Positions 1 through 8,470 of a stretch of 64,000 bases of DNA are shown here, piece after piece (position 1 is the first letter of the stretch; each line of letters begins with the position of its first letter). A program made the translations under genes and the position numbers. The stretch comes from Chromohalobacter marismortui (GTDB lineage: Bacteria > Pseudomonadota > Gammaproteobacteria > Pseudomonadales > Halomonadaceae), in the NCBI RefSeq assembly GCF_004364315.1, contig NZ_SOBR01000004.1, positions 310,001-374,000 of the forward strand. Reading direction: 5' to 3'. A model generated the notes under the pieces. That model worked only from the letters and a program-made list of their open reading frames with translations, was not told the DNA's origin and ran no database searches.

Positions 1-888
1 TTCTTGCAGATCGCCCTGTCGGTGTTCGGCTTCCAGGGCATCAAGTGGCTGGAAAACATCGGCAGTGGCTTCATCCTGGCCTCGCTGGTCTACATGTTCT
101 TCAGCGTGCTCGACAAATACGGCGACGTGATCGGCGAACAGTTGATCGACATCGACGGTACCTGGGGACTGCCCTTCTGGGGCGCGACGATGCTGTTCCT
201 GGGCATCTACAGCACCATGATCCTCAATGCCAGCGACTACTCCCGCGAGCTCAAGCACGGCAGCGGGCCGGGGCTTCTGAGCACGCTCTACGCCATGTCG
301 ATTTTGCCCTGCACGCTGTTCATGGGCTTGATCGGGCTGATGGTCTCCGGCGCCACCGGCGTCGCCGATCCCATCGATGTCTTCGCCAACGCCGTCGACA
401 ACCCACCGCTTCTGATCACCACCCTGCTGTTCATCGCCTTCGCCCAGGTCACCACCAACGTGCTCAACAACGTGGTGCCGCCGACCTACGTGCTGATGGA
501 CGTGTTCAAGCTGAAATTCCGCAGCGCCACCGTGATCGTGGGGCTGCTGGCCTTCGCGACCTTTCCCTGGGAGCTGGTCAAGGACGACTCGGCGGCCGGA
601 CTGCAGCTGTTCGTACAGACCTATTCGGCGTTTCTGGGGCCGATCTTCGCGATCATGGCGGTGGATTATTACCTCATTCGCCGGCGCACGCTGGATCTCG
701 ACAAGCTCTATGACGCGCATGGCCCTTATCGCGGCATCAATTACGCCGCCTGCATCGCCACGCTGATCGGCGCCCTGGTGGCGCTCAACGTCTCGGCGGT
801 CTCGTGGTACGCGAGCCTGCTGCCGGCCGGCCTCGCCTATTACCTGCTGATGCGCTACTGGCCGGTCTGCCAACGCTTCCGCCAATAA
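1..888 (+). CDS. NCS1-family nucleobase permease, C-terminal part (5' truncated)
   Basis: The frame is open from the first base, so the start lies outside the window. The 295 visible residues hold about seven hydrophobic segments and the NCS1 (nucleobase:cation symporter-1) style, including a DYSREL stretch and a late DYYLIRRR motif that recurs in the next gene. The family imports cytosine, purines, allantoin or hydantoins across the inner membrane with a cation. A second NCS1 permease follows 51 bp downstream, and urate-pathway genes come after that, so a purine-derived substrate is inferred. Substrate choice cannot be read from the sequence. Confidence 0.85.
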   Translation, partial: FLQIALSVFGFQGIKWLENIGSGFILASLVYMFFSVLDKYGDVIGEQLIDIDGTWGLPFWGATMLFLGIYSTMILNASDYSRELKHGSGPGLLSTLYAMSILPCTLFMGLIGLMVSGATGVADPIDVFANAVDNPPLLITTLLFIAFAQVTTNVLNNVVPPTYVLMDVFKLKFRSATVIVGLLAFATFPWELVKDDSAAGLQLFVQTYSAFLGPIFAIMAVDYYLIRRRTLDLDKLYDAHGPYRGINYAACIATLIGALVALNVSAVSWYASLLPAGLAYYLLMRYWPVCQRFRQ

Positions 889-939
889 CGCTCACGCTGT
901 CCTCCACGACGATGCCTACCGACATAATAGAGCGCTACC

Positions 940-2397
940 ATGAACGATAACGATCTGCGCCTCACGGCGCCCGATGCAAGTCTCTACAACGCCGACCTGG
1001 CGCCACTGCCCCATGCCGAACGCCGCTGGGGCGCTTTCGAAATCTTCAATGTCTGGGCCAACGATATCCAGAGCCTGTTCGGCTATACCCTGGCCGCATC
1101 ATTGTTTCTGAGCTATGGCCTCAACGGCTGGGCGGTCATGGCTGCCATCATCCTCGCCGGCCTGGTGGTCATGGTGCTGGTCAACCTGACCGGGCGCCCC
1201 AGCGTCAAATACGGCATTCCGTTTCCGGTGGTGGTACGCGCCAGCCTCGGCGTGCGCGGCGCCAACCTGCCGGCGATGCTGCGCGCGGTGATCGGCATCT
1301 TCTGGTACGGCGTGCAAACCTACTTCGCCTCCACGGCCGTCACGCTCTTGCTGACCGCGCTGGGCGTGCCGGAGGGCGGCCAGTTCTTGGGGCTGTCGAG
1401 CGTGGCCTGGCTGGCCTTCGTAGTGGTGTGGGTATTTCAGCTGGCGATGTTCTGGGCGGGCATCGAGCGCATCAAGCGCTTCCTCAACTGGGCCGGGCCG
1501 CTGGTCTACGCGGTGATGATCGTGCTGATGGGCGTGGTCTGGTGGCAAGCCGGCGCCTCGCTGCTACCGGCCATCGGCAACATCTTCAGCGGCAACAGCG
1601 ACGCCGCCGGCAGCGCCGTCGGTGCCTTTTTCACCGTGGTCGGCACCATGATCGCGTACTTCGCCGCGGTGGTGATCAACTTCGGCGACTTCGCACGCTT
1701 CGTGAAAAGCGAGCGCGCCATGCGGCTCGGCAACTGGCTCGGGCTGCCGCTCAACGTCGCGGTGTTCTCGTTCATCGCCCTGATCATCACCGCCGGCACG
1801 CTGGCCTTGTTCGGCGAGGCACTGACCAACCCCTCGGACATCGTCGACCGCGTCGATAGTCTGCCGCTGACGCTCGTCGCCGCGCTGACCTTCTTCGCTG
1901 CCACCGTGGGCATCAACCTGGTCGCCAACTTCATTCCCCCCGCCTATGACTTGTCCAACCTGTTTCCGCGCCGCATCAGCTTTCGGATCGGCGGGCTGAT
2001 CACGGCGATCATCGCCTTCTTCATCGGGGCCTTGTGGGTCAGCGTGATCAGCCGGATCGGCATTCCCGGCTTCGTCAATGCCATCGGCGCCGTCATCGCG
2101 CCGTTCTACGGCATCATCGTGATCGACTACTACGTCATCCGCCGAGGCCATTTGGACGTTCAGGCGCTGTTCTCCACCGCCCCGGGCAGTGCCTATTATT
2201 ACCAGAATGGCTGGAACCGCCGCGGCCTGGTCGCCTTCGCCGTCGGCGCCTTGTTCTCGCTGGCCTCGGTGTGGGTGCCGGCGCTCGCCGCGCTGGAAGG
2301 CTTCGCGTGGCTAATCGGTGCCGGCCTGGGCGGGGCGTGCTACTACGCCTTGATGCGCGGGCACGACGTGTCCACCGCCCCGTCGAGTGCGCCATGA
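940..2397 (+). CDS. NCS1-family nucleobase/allantoin-type permease
   Basis: This 485-residue protein has about twelve membrane segments and NCS1 hallmarks: a soluble N-terminus, the NVWANDIQSLFGY stretch early on, and a DYYVIRRG motif near the C-terminus. It is full length for the family. The role inferred is cation-driven uptake of a purine, pyrimidine or ureide at the inner membrane. It follows another NCS1 permease on the same strand and faces a GntR regulator convergently. Together with uraH and uraD nearby this suggests uptake of a urate-pathway compound, but cytosine or uracil cannot be excluded. Confidence 0.88.
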   Translation: MNDNDLRLTAPDASLYNADLAPLPHAERRWGAFEIFNVWANDIQSLFGYTLAASLFLSYGLNGWAVMAAIILAGLVVMVLVNLTGRPSVKYGIPFPVVVRASLGVRGANLPAMLRAVIGIFWYGVQTYFASTAVTLLLTALGVPEGGQFLGLSSVAWLAFVVVWVFQLAMFWAGIERIKRFLNWAGPLVYAVMIVLMGVVWWQAGASLLPAIGNIFSGNSDAAGSAVGAFFTVVGTMIAYFAAVVINFGDFARFVKSERAMRLGNWLGLPLNVAVFSFIALIITAGTLALFGEALTNPSDIVDRVDSLPLTLVAALTFFAATVGINLVANFIPPAYDLSNLFPRRISFRIGGLITAIIAFFIGALWVSVISRIGIPGFVNAIGAVIAPFYGIIVIDYYVIRRGHLDVQALFSTAPGSAYYYQNGWNRRGLVAFAVGALFSLASVWVPALAALEGFAWLIGAGLGGACYYALMRGHDVSTAPSSAP

Positions 2398-2416
2398 AGG
2401 CGTACGGTATCTTGAA

Positions 2417-2440
2417 TGTCCCGCCAGCGACGGCGGGGCA
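2417..2440. terminator. Hairpin between convergent permease and GntR genes
   Basis: A 9-bp stem (TGTCCCGCC against GGCGGGGCA, one G-T pair) with a 6-nt loop sits in the 43 bp between the permease stop and the GntR stop. It lacks a clear T-run on either side, so it may be a weak or bidirectional terminator. Confidence 0.4.
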
Positions 2441-3184
2441 TCAACCGAGCGCGCCGTCGAAGATCCGCTTCAGGTCCGGGGTTTCTTCGGGCGCCTCGGC
2501 GATGGAGAGCGAGGCTTCGATGGCCTTGAGATGGCGCTGCATGAAGGCGCGGGCACGCTCGCCGTTGCCGTTTTCGAGATGGCGGATCAGTTCGTCGTGG
2601 TCGTGCGACTCGCAACCGAGGTGGCCGGTGTTGCCGTAAACCGCCAGGATCAGCGACGAGCGCGAGCATAACCGGCCGACGAACTCACTGAGCGTGGCGT
2701 TGCCCGCCAGCTCGGCCAGGTGCACATGAAAGGCCGCCGACAGCTTGATCGCCTCGCTCTGCTTGCCGGCCTTGAGGGCCTGACGCTCGCGGCGCGCGTC
2801 GTCGCGCAGCCGCGCCACATCCGCCGCCGTGGCCCGCTGCACGACCTGCTCCATCAGCCCGCACTCGACCAGTTGCCGCGCGGCGAAGACATCGCGCGCT
2901 TCCTCGGCGGTCGGCCGCGAGACGCTCGCGCCGCGACGTGGCGTCAAGGTAACGAGATGCTCCAGGGCCAGGCGTTGCAGGATCTTGCGGATGCCGGTGC
3001 GGCTGACACCGAAGACGTCCGACAGGGCATCCTCGCGCAGGCGCGCACCGGGCTGCAGGCGATGTTCGATGATGGCGTCGCTGATCGCACGATAGATGGC
3101 GTCATGACGCTGCGCACCGTCGCCGGCCTTGCCCTCGTTGCGACGCGTTTTCTTGGCGGCATGCGCCTGACGTGACTCGCTCAT
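2441..3184 (-). CDS. GntR-family (FCD) transcriptional regulator
   Basis: This 247-residue regulator has a lysine/arginine-rich N-terminal tail, a GntR winged helix at about residues 28-95 (sequence RLREDALSDVFGVSRTGIRK) and an all-helical FCD ligand-binding domain after about residue 100. FCD regulators sense small carboxylates and usually repress neighbouring catabolic genes. It lies 50 bp downstream of uraH on the same strand and is probably co-transcribed with it. A perfect 10-bp palindrome of a type this family binds sits between uraH and uraD (3672-3681). Control of urate breakdown is therefore the likely job; the effector is unknown. Confidence 0.9.
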   Translation of the reverse strand: MSESRQAHAAKKTRRNEGKAGDGAQRHDAIYRAISDAIIEHRLQPGARLREDALSDVFGVSRTGIRKILQRLALEHLVTLTPRRGASVSRPTAEEARDVFAARQLVECGLMEQVVQRATAADVARLRDDARRERQALKAGKQSEAIKLSAAFHVHLAELAGNATLSEFVGRLCSRSSLILAVYGNTGHLGCESHDHDELIRHLENGNGERARAFMQRHLKAIEASLSIAEAPEETPDLKRIFDGALG

Positions 3185-3234
3185 TCACGGCTCCCGAATG
3201 CATTTGCGCTGATCATCGCATTGCCCGCCCGACA

Positions 3235-3591
3235 TCAGCTACCGCGGTAGGTGGAATAACCGAAGGGGGACAGCAACAGCGGGACATGGTAGTGGGCGCC
3301 CGCATCGTCGATGCCGAAGCGCAGCGGAATCCGCGCCAGAAAGCGCGGCCCCGTCGGCGGGACCTCGTCCTGGCGGTCGAGATACTCGCCGGCCTCGAAC
3401 AGCAGCTCGTACTCGCCCACCCGGAAGGCGTCGCCCTCCAGCAATGGGCCATCGCAACGGCCATCCTCGTTGGTCACGAACTCGCCCAGCGCCTGGCGGG
3501 TGTCGCCATCGAGCCGATACAGCGACAGGCGCATGCCGCGTGCGGGACAGCCCCGAGCGGTGTCCAGAACGTGCGTGGTGAGATAGCCCAT
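3235..3591 (-). CDS. uraH: 5-hydroxyisourate hydrolase (transthyretin-like)
   Basis: The 118-residue protein begins [11 protein letters not shown] and ends STYRGS, the two signatures of bacterial transthyretin-like hydroxyisourate hydrolases. It hydrolyses 5-hydroxyisourate from urate oxidation to OHCU. The ATG at 3591 is chosen because the N-terminal signature begins there, although the frame stays open far upstream. Length matches the family (about 110-120). UraD, which decarboxylates the product, is encoded divergently 123 bp away, and a GntR regulator follows. No urate oxidase gene is inside the window. Confidence 0.95.
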   Translation of the reverse strand: MGYLTTHVLDTARGCPARGMRLSLYRLDGDTRQALGEFVTNEDGRCDGPLLEGDAFRVGEYELLFEAGEYLDRQDEVPPTGPRFLARIPLRFGIDDAGAHYHVPLLLSPFGYSTYRGS

Positions 3592-3671
3592 GGTCACTCC
3601 TTGCGATCGTCGGCGGGCATCGAGCGGCGGCCCAGGATGGACGCCCATGGCGCCACCGCTTACCCTGATTT

Positions 3672-3681
3672 TTGTATACAA
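3672..3681. promoter_or_regulatory. Probable GntR operator, TTGTATACAA
   Basis: A perfect 10-bp palindrome lies in the uraH-uraD divergent intergenic region, 33 bp before the uraD start. GntR/FCD regulators commonly bind short TTGT-ACAA type palindromes, and such a gene sits next to uraH. Placement suggests one site could control both directions. Binding by that regulator is inferred. Confidence 0.55.
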
Positions 3682-3714
3682 CAATCCCCAACAACATAGC
3701 ATCAGGAGACGCGC

Positions 3715-4239
3715 ATGCGCCATGCCCTGCTCTCGCCGCGCCCCACGCAACTCGACCGCGAGGCCTTCGTGGCCGCGTATGGCGGCATCTACGAGCACTC
3801 TCCGTGGATCGCCGAAGCGGTATGGGACGCCGGCCTCGACACCCACCACGACAGCCCCGCGGGTCTTGCCGAGGCCATGGCCGCCGTGCTCGACGCCGCC
3901 CCTGCCGAGCGCCAGCTCACCGTCATCCGCGCACACCCCGACCTGGCCGGCAAGGTCGCGTTGGATGGCGGGCTGACCCAGGCCTCGCGCCAGGAACAGG
4001 CTGGCGCCGGGCTCGACCAGTGCACGCCGGACGAGCTGGCCCGCTTCGAGCGCCTGAACGCCGCCTATCAGACACGCTTCGGCTTTCCCTTCGTGATGGC
4101 GATCAAGGGCTACCACCGTCGCGAGATTCTCGATGCCTTCGAGGCCCGCCTCGCGCATGGGCCCGACGAGGAACGCCGCACCGCCATCGCGCAGATCCAT
4201 CGCATCGCGCGACTACGCCTGGACGCCCATGCCGCCTGA
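3715..4239 (+). CDS. uraD: OHCU decarboxylase
   Basis: This 174-residue protein matches the 2-oxo-4-hydroxy-4-carboxy-5-ureidoimidazoline decarboxylase family: an N-terminal [12 protein letters not shown] stretch with the conserved EHS segment, an [10 protein letters not shown] motif around residues 63-72 and a [11 protein letters not shown] motif near residue 121. It releases CO2 from OHCU to give S-allantoin in the urate pathway. GGAG lies a few bases before the ATG. It is divergent from uraH and precedes the IclR regulator by about 110 bp. Confidence 0.95.
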   Translation: MRHALLSPRPTQLDREAFVAAYGGIYEHSPWIAEAVWDAGLDTHHDSPAGLAEAMAAVLDAAPAERQLTVIRAHPDLAGKVALDGGLTQASRQEQAGAGLDQCTPDELARFERLNAAYQTRFGFPFVMAIKGYHRREILDAFEARLAHGPDEERRTAIAQIHRIARLRLDAHAA

Positions 4240-4301
4240 AGACAACTCTGCACCGGAACGAACGGCAGCGTGCGTCTTTGGTGGGCTGGCGAGGCAGCGG
4301 A

Positions 4302-4326
4302 ATTCATGGAAGAATTTTCCATGAAT
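4302..4326. promoter_or_regulatory. IclR-type operator, 25-bp inverted repeat
   Basis: Perfect 10-bp arms (ATTCATGGAA and TTCCATGAAT) flank GAATT. The core TGGAA-N5-TTCCA fits the box described for IclR-family regulators. It lies just before the IclR gene, so autoregulation is likely. It also covers the upstream in-frame ATG at 4325, which argues that translation starts at GTG 4349. Confidence 0.7.
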
Positions 4327-4348
4327 GCTTCGTGAGAGAGAGCCAGGC

Positions 4349-5179
4349 GTGACGGAAAGCAAACGCAAGACGGTCGGACGCCCCGCCGGCAACGGCAAGG
4401 CCGCCAGCGGCCACAGCCAATCGCTGGTGCGGGGCCTGAATATCCTCGAAGGGCTCGCTGCCGCCCCCGGTGGGCTGGCCCTGTCCGATATCGCCCAGAT
4501 CGTGGGTCTGGCCCCGTCGACCACGCACCGCTTGCTGCAGGCGCTCCACCAGCAGGGTTTCATCGCCCAGGACGCGGAGATGGGCGTGTGGCACATCGAC
4601 GCCAAGACATTCCGCGTGGGCAACGCCTTCCTCGAGGCACGCGATTTCGTCGCCACCGCCCGCCCCTTCCTGCATCAACTGACGGCGGAGACCGAGGAAA
4701 CCGCCAACCTGGGTATCCGGGACCAGGGCATGGCCGTGTTCCTCGCCCAGAGCGAGTCGCCGCAGATGATGCGCATGATCACGCGGCTGGGCTCACGCGC
4801 CCCGCTGCACGCCTCGGGCGTCGGCAAGGCCCTGCTCGCCTGGTTGCCGCGCGACGAGGTCGAACGCATCCTCCACACGCGCGGCCTCGACAAGGTGACG
4901 CCCAATACCCTCGACACCCCATCCCGCCTGCGCGACGCCCTCGGCGAGATCCGCCGCCAGGGCTATGCCTGCGACCGCGAGGAACACGCCGTCGGCCTCA
5001 ACTGCGTGGCGGCGACGCTGCACGACGAGAACGGTCTGCCGCTCGCCGCCATCTCGGTGTCCGGTCCCGCCGCACGCATTCCCGAAGCGCGGCTCGCCGA
5101 CCTCGGTGGCCTGGTGAGCCGCGCCGCCCGCGAGATCACGGCACGCCTGGGCGGTCGGTTGCCCGGCGCTCAGGACTGA
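4349..5179 (+). CDS. IclR-family transcriptional regulator
   Basis: The protein has the IclR layout: a charged tail, a winged helix at about residues 22-90 (GLNILEGLAAAPGGLALSDI), then the effector domain with the conserved GSRAPLHASGVGKALLAWLP stretch and a C-terminal AAISVSGPAARIP segment. GTG 4349 is preferred to ATG 4325 because GAGAGAG lies just upstream of it and the ATG sits inside an inverted-repeat operator. IclR proteins next to urate or allantoin genes often repress them, as AllR does with glyoxylate. A 3' fragment closely resembling this gene's last 20 codons recurs at 14744-14809. Confidence 0.9.
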   Translation: MTESKRKTVGRPAGNGKAASGHSQSLVRGLNILEGLAAAPGGLALSDIAQIVGLAPSTTHRLLQALHQQGFIAQDAEMGVWHIDAKTFRVGNAFLEARDFVATARPFLHQLTAETEETANLGIRDQGMAVFLAQSESPQMMRMITRLGSRAPLHASGVGKALLAWLPRDEVERILHTRGLDKVTPNTLDTPSRLRDALGEIRRQGYACDREEHAVGLNCVAATLHDENGLPLAAISVSGPAARIPEARLADLGGLVSRAAREITARLGGRLPGAQD

Positions 5180-5505
5180 GCAGACAAGCTGACTTAGTCT
5201 CGTTAGCCTTTTCATTGAAAATCTCTGATTGTCGTTGCTTGACTGGCTGGGGCCTCTCTTCCACCCGCGTCATGAACGACCTGACATCCTTGGCCGCCAG
5301 CGAAGGATAGCGCCTGTCGTCCATCTGATCATCGGGGAACCTGCAGCGACAGAGCTGATGGGGTATGCACTCCCCTACTAGAACCTCTTATCAACATGAG
5401 CCTGATTCACTTTGAGGTGGGAATTCTTCATTGGTGGTGGAGGCCAAGAGGCTGCCAAAATGCGGCCTCGATTGAAGACGCACACCACCCCCGAGGCATT
5501 CATCC
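5180..5505. other. Intergenic region, no gene recognised
   Basis: The 326 bp between the IclR and methyltransferase genes hold no convincing ORF, RNA gene or riboswitch. A minus-strand ORF at 5136-5324 overlaps the end of the IclR gene, lacks a ribosome site and has no family look. A GGTGG-rich stretch sits about 60 bp before the next gene. Confidence 0.5.
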
Positions 5506-6555
5506 ATGACGCAAGACCTGATCACCCAACGACTCGACCAGGGCCCCCTGATCTGTGCCGAGGGCTTTCTGTTCGAGCTCGAACGGCGCGGTTATCTCTC
5601 CGCCGGTGAGTTCGTGCCCGAAGTGGCGCTTTTGCGCCCGGACGCGCTGGAAGCGCTGCATCGCGATTTCCAGCATGCGGGGTCGGACGTCGTTCAGGCG
5701 TTCACCTACAACGGCCACCGCGAAAAAATGCGGGTGATCGGCAAGGAAGAGCTGCTGGAACCACTGAACCGGGCTGCGTTGAAGATCGCGCGCAAGGTGG
5801 CCGACGAAAAGCCCGGCAATCTGATGGCCGGCAACATCTCCAACAGCAACGTCTGGGACCCGGAAGATCCGGCCGCCCAGCAGAGCGTGCGCGCCATGTT
5901 CGACGAGATGGTGCAATGGGCCGTCGAGGAAGGCGCCGATTTCATCATCGCGGAAACCTTCTACTATGCCGGGGAAGCCGAAGCGGCCCTGGCAGCGATC
6001 AAGGCCCAGGGGCTGCCTGCCGTCGTCACCCTGGCGCCGATGGCCGAGAACCGCATGGTCGATGGCACCGGCATCGTGGAAACCTGTGTCGCCCTCGAGC
6101 AGCAGGGCGCCAGCGTGGTCGGCCTGAACTGCTTCAGAGGGCCGGATACCATGCGTCCCTGGATCCAGCAGATTCGCGACGCCGTTTCCTGCCATGTGGC
6201 GGCACTGCCGGTGACCTATCGCACCACCGAGCAGGAGCCAACGTTCTTCAACCTCTCCGACAATCAGGGATGCAGCTGCCCCGCCCCCCACGGACGCGCC
6301 TTCCCGACCGCCCTGGACCCGCTGTTCTGCAACCGTTACGAGCTCGGCGCCTTTGCGCGCGACGTGCATGCCCATGGGGTCAACTACCTCGGCGTATGCT
6401 GCGGGGCATCGCCGATGCACGTGCGCGAAGTGGCCATGGCGGTGGGGCGTGAACCGGAAGCCGCCCAGTTTGCTGAGCGCATGGAGAATCACTTCATGTA
6501 CGGCTCCCATGAGCGCTTGCCGGAGCATATCGCCGCCCTGGGTGAAAAGGCCTAA
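5506..6555 (+). CDS. Betaine-homocysteine S-methyltransferase-like protein
   Basis: This 349-residue TIM-barrel protein has the homocysteine methyltransferase (Pfam S-methyl_trans) zinc ligands: a GLNC cysteine about residue 208 and the paired cysteines of GVCCGA near residue 302. The N-terminal segment with AEGFLFELERRGYL and the DVVQAFTYNGHREKM stretch resemble betaine-homocysteine methyltransferases more than the MetH domain. It would move a methyl group from glycine betaine (or a sulfonium donor) to homocysteine, giving methionine and dimethylglycine. Betaine-pathway genes downstream (BetI-like regulator, OpuAC-like protein, two dehydrogenases) favour betaine as donor, which is inference. 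A strong hairpin follows at 6572. Confidence 0.85.
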   Translation: MTQDLITQRLDQGPLICAEGFLFELERRGYLSAGEFVPEVALLRPDALEALHRDFQHAGSDVVQAFTYNGHREKMRVIGKEELLEPLNRAALKIARKVADEKPGNLMAGNISNSNVWDPEDPAAQQSVRAMFDEMVQWAVEEGADFIIAETFYYAGEAEAALAAIKAQGLPAVVTLAPMAENRMVDGTGIVETCVALEQQGASVVGLNCFRGPDTMRPWIQQIRDAVSCHVAALPVTYRTTEQEPTFFNLSDNQGCSCPAPHGRAFPTALDPLFCNRYELGAFARDVHAHGVNYLGVCCGASPMHVREVAMAVGREPEAAQFAERMENHFMYGSHERLPEHIAALGEKA

Positions 6556-6571
6556 GTCATTATGCATGATT

Positions 6572-6610
6572 CATCGGTTGCTCAGCTCCCTAGCCACCGA
6601 GCAACCGATG
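6572..6610 (+). terminator. Hairpin after the methyltransferase gene
   Basis: A perfect 12-bp stem (CATCGGTTGCTC and GAGCAACCGATG) with a 15-nt loop begins 17 bp after the stop codon. No T-run follows, so either the hairpin stabilises the 3' end or termination is inefficient. Confidence 0.55.
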
Positions 6611-6728
6611 TACCTCATATCAGAGACGGTCGAACGTAAGATAAGCGTTCAGGGACAATCTGGGGTAGGTCAGCTTGCCGGTACGGCTAGTGAGGGCCGG
6701 ATGTGCTTGAAACTATGACGATTTCCCA

Positions 6729-7484
6729 ATGCCCAGCGAAGGGGCTCTGTGCTTCCCGTGCTGCCGCTCTCTTCTTGTAAGAGCGCATTCTCCATGCGCG
6801 CAGGTTCGACAAGGCCACGGCCACGGGAACGCGCATGCTGTACAATGCCCCTTCGGCACACCAACTGCGGGAATCGAGACCATTAGCAAGCAGCGCCAGC
6901 GTATCGAGCCCGAAACACGCAAGCGAACCATCATCGAGGCAACGCTCAAGTGCGTGACGCGTTACGGCCATGCCGGCACGACGATGACGCGCGTCGCACG
7001 TGAGGCCGGCGCCTCCATAGGCTTGGTGAGTCACTACTTTCAATCCAAGGAATCGCTCATGCTGGCGGCCTACCAGGAGCTCACCGAGCAACTGCGCCGG
7101 GAGAGCGACCAGCGCGATGCCGCATTGGAGTGCTCCGCACGTGAGCGGCTGACGCTCATGATTCGTTCAGCCTTCAAGAGCGAGATATTCAACCAGCAGG
7201 TACTGGCCTCCTGGGTAGGTTTCTGGAGTGCCGCTGTGGCAACGCCCAGTCTGGCGAGTCTCAACCGGAAGCTTTACGAAGAGTATCGGGAGGAGATGCA
7301 GTCACTCGTCGAAGCCATTGCCATCGAAGAAGGACGTGTCATCGATGCGAAGGGCATTGCTCGAATTCTGACAGCACTGGTAGACGGCTATTGGTTGGAG
7401 TGGGCACTTGATCCCGAGGCTTTCAAAGTCGAAGAGGCGCTGCAGGACTCCTTGGAAATCGCTGAGCGCCTGCTTCGAGATTAA
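6729..7484 (+). CDS. BetI-like TetR-family regulator
   Basis: A TetR helix-turn-helix (AREAGASIGLVSHYFQSKES) matches the BetI subfamily closely, and the C-terminal half keeps the BetI pattern including WVGFW and ALVDGYWLEWAL. BetI represses choline-to-betaine genes until choline arrives. The listed start is the only in-frame ATG, but its first 51 residues look non-coding and it lacks a ribosome site. The homologous region begins near 6882, where an ATT codon follows GCGGGA; that start would give 200 residues, close to BetI length. The gene ends 11 bp from the convergent OpuAC gene. Confidence 0.8.
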   Translation: MPSEGALCFPCCRSLLVRAHSPCAQVRQGHGHGNAHAVQCPFGTPTAGIETISKQRQRIEPETRKRTIIEATLKCVTRYGHAGTTMTRVAREAGASIGLVSHYFQSKESLMLAAYQELTEQLRRESDQRDAALECSARERLTLMIRSAFKSEIFNQQVLASWVGFWSAAVATPSLASLNRKLYEEYREEMQSLVEAIAIEEGRVIDAKGIARILTALVDGYWLEWALDPEAFKVEEALQDSLEIAERLLRD

Positions 7485-7495
7485 TAAGCCATCAT

Positions 7496-8434
7496 TTAGC
7501 GAAAGCTCGCTTCATAAGCTTGCTGAGCGGACTCTCCATCACGTGTTGTTACCCCTTTGAGGAATTCCGCCACACGCTTGGGATGATCCGCGAGCCAATC
7601 GTGCGCAACATCCGTCTTGGACCGCTCCTCAAGGCTATAAGCGCTGATGAACTGGCTCTGCTCATCGGCGGTCAACGTGAACTGCTCCAACAACTGCATG
7701 ATGTTGGCGTTTTCTTCGGCATACCCCGTACGGACGATCGTGCGTACTTCGCTACGCCCCTGATTCTCACCGTAGACTTCTTCGGGGTCGTCCAGAATAT
7801 GCATGTCGTACTTGATCGCCATCCAATGCGGCGTCCAGCCGTAGAAAGCGATCCACTGCTTATCGTTGTAGGCCGCGTCGACCTCGGACAGCATGCCGGG
7901 AGTCGATGAGTCGAGAATCTCCCAGTCCTTGAGGCCATAGGTATCGGCGTCCGCCGCCTCGTGAACCATGATGCTCGCCTGGGCGCCACTCTCAATCGAA
8001 TAGTATTCCGCACCGAAGCGTGCGCGATTTTCCGGTAGATCCAACTGCTCGGCACTGGTCACGCCGGCGTCATGAACGTATCCCGGCACCGCGAACCCCA
8101 TTCGCGCGCCCGCAACGTTGTTGACGACATCGACGATGGCACCGGCCTCCATGGCCGCGTCGTAACTCTCCTTCTGAGCCGGCATCCACCCCGCCAGCAT
8201 GATGTCACTGTCGCCCGTTTCCATCGTCTTGTAACCGACGGTGGCGCCCATTTCGATCTGCTGCGAGTCATAGCCCAACGTCTCCAGCAGTTGCGTCAGT
8301 ATTTCCGTCTTGACCGTCACGCCGGGCCAGGGCGGCACCACCATGCGGATCGGTGTCGATTGCGCCTGGGCCAACATGGGCAGGCTCAAGCCCAGTACCG
8401 CCGTGCCAAGTATCTTGGTGATTGTTGTCATCAT
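7496..8434 (-). CDS. OpuAC-type glycine betaine/choline substrate-binding protein
   Basis: The 312-residue precursor starts with a signal peptide cut after about residue 24 (LPMLAQA) and continues with the OpuAC fold. Tryptophans in WPGVTVKT, GWMPAQKES and FYGWTPHWM likely form the aromatic box that holds a quaternary ammonium group. It would deliver betaine, choline or a relative to an ABC importer, but no permease or ATPase gene lies nearby. GAGAGGA stands just before the start. It lies 36 bp downstream of the iron dehydrogenase on the same strand, so the two are probably one transcript. Confidence 0.9.
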   Translation of the reverse strand: MMTTITKILGTAVLGLSLPMLAQAQSTPIRMVVPPWPGVTVKTEILTQLLETLGYDSQQIEMGATVGYKTMETGDSDIMLAGWMPAQKESYDAAMEAGAIVDVVNNVAGARMGFAVPGYVHDAGVTSAEQLDLPENRARFGAEYYSIESGAQASIMVHEAADADTYGLKDWEILDSSTPGMLSEVDAAYNDKQWIAFYGWTPHWMAIKYDMHILDDPEEVYGENQGRSEVRTIVRTGYAEENANIMQLLEQFTLTADEQSQFISAYSLEERSKTDVAHDWLADHPKRVAEFLKGVTTRDGESAQQAYEASFR

Positions 8435-8470
8435 GGTTCCTCTCGGTCGTGGTTGATAACTCCATGCCGC

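Noticed and set aside
5136-5324. Minus-strand 62-codon ORF after the IclR gene
   Set aside because: Overlaps the IclR coding end, no ribosome site, and no recognisable motif.
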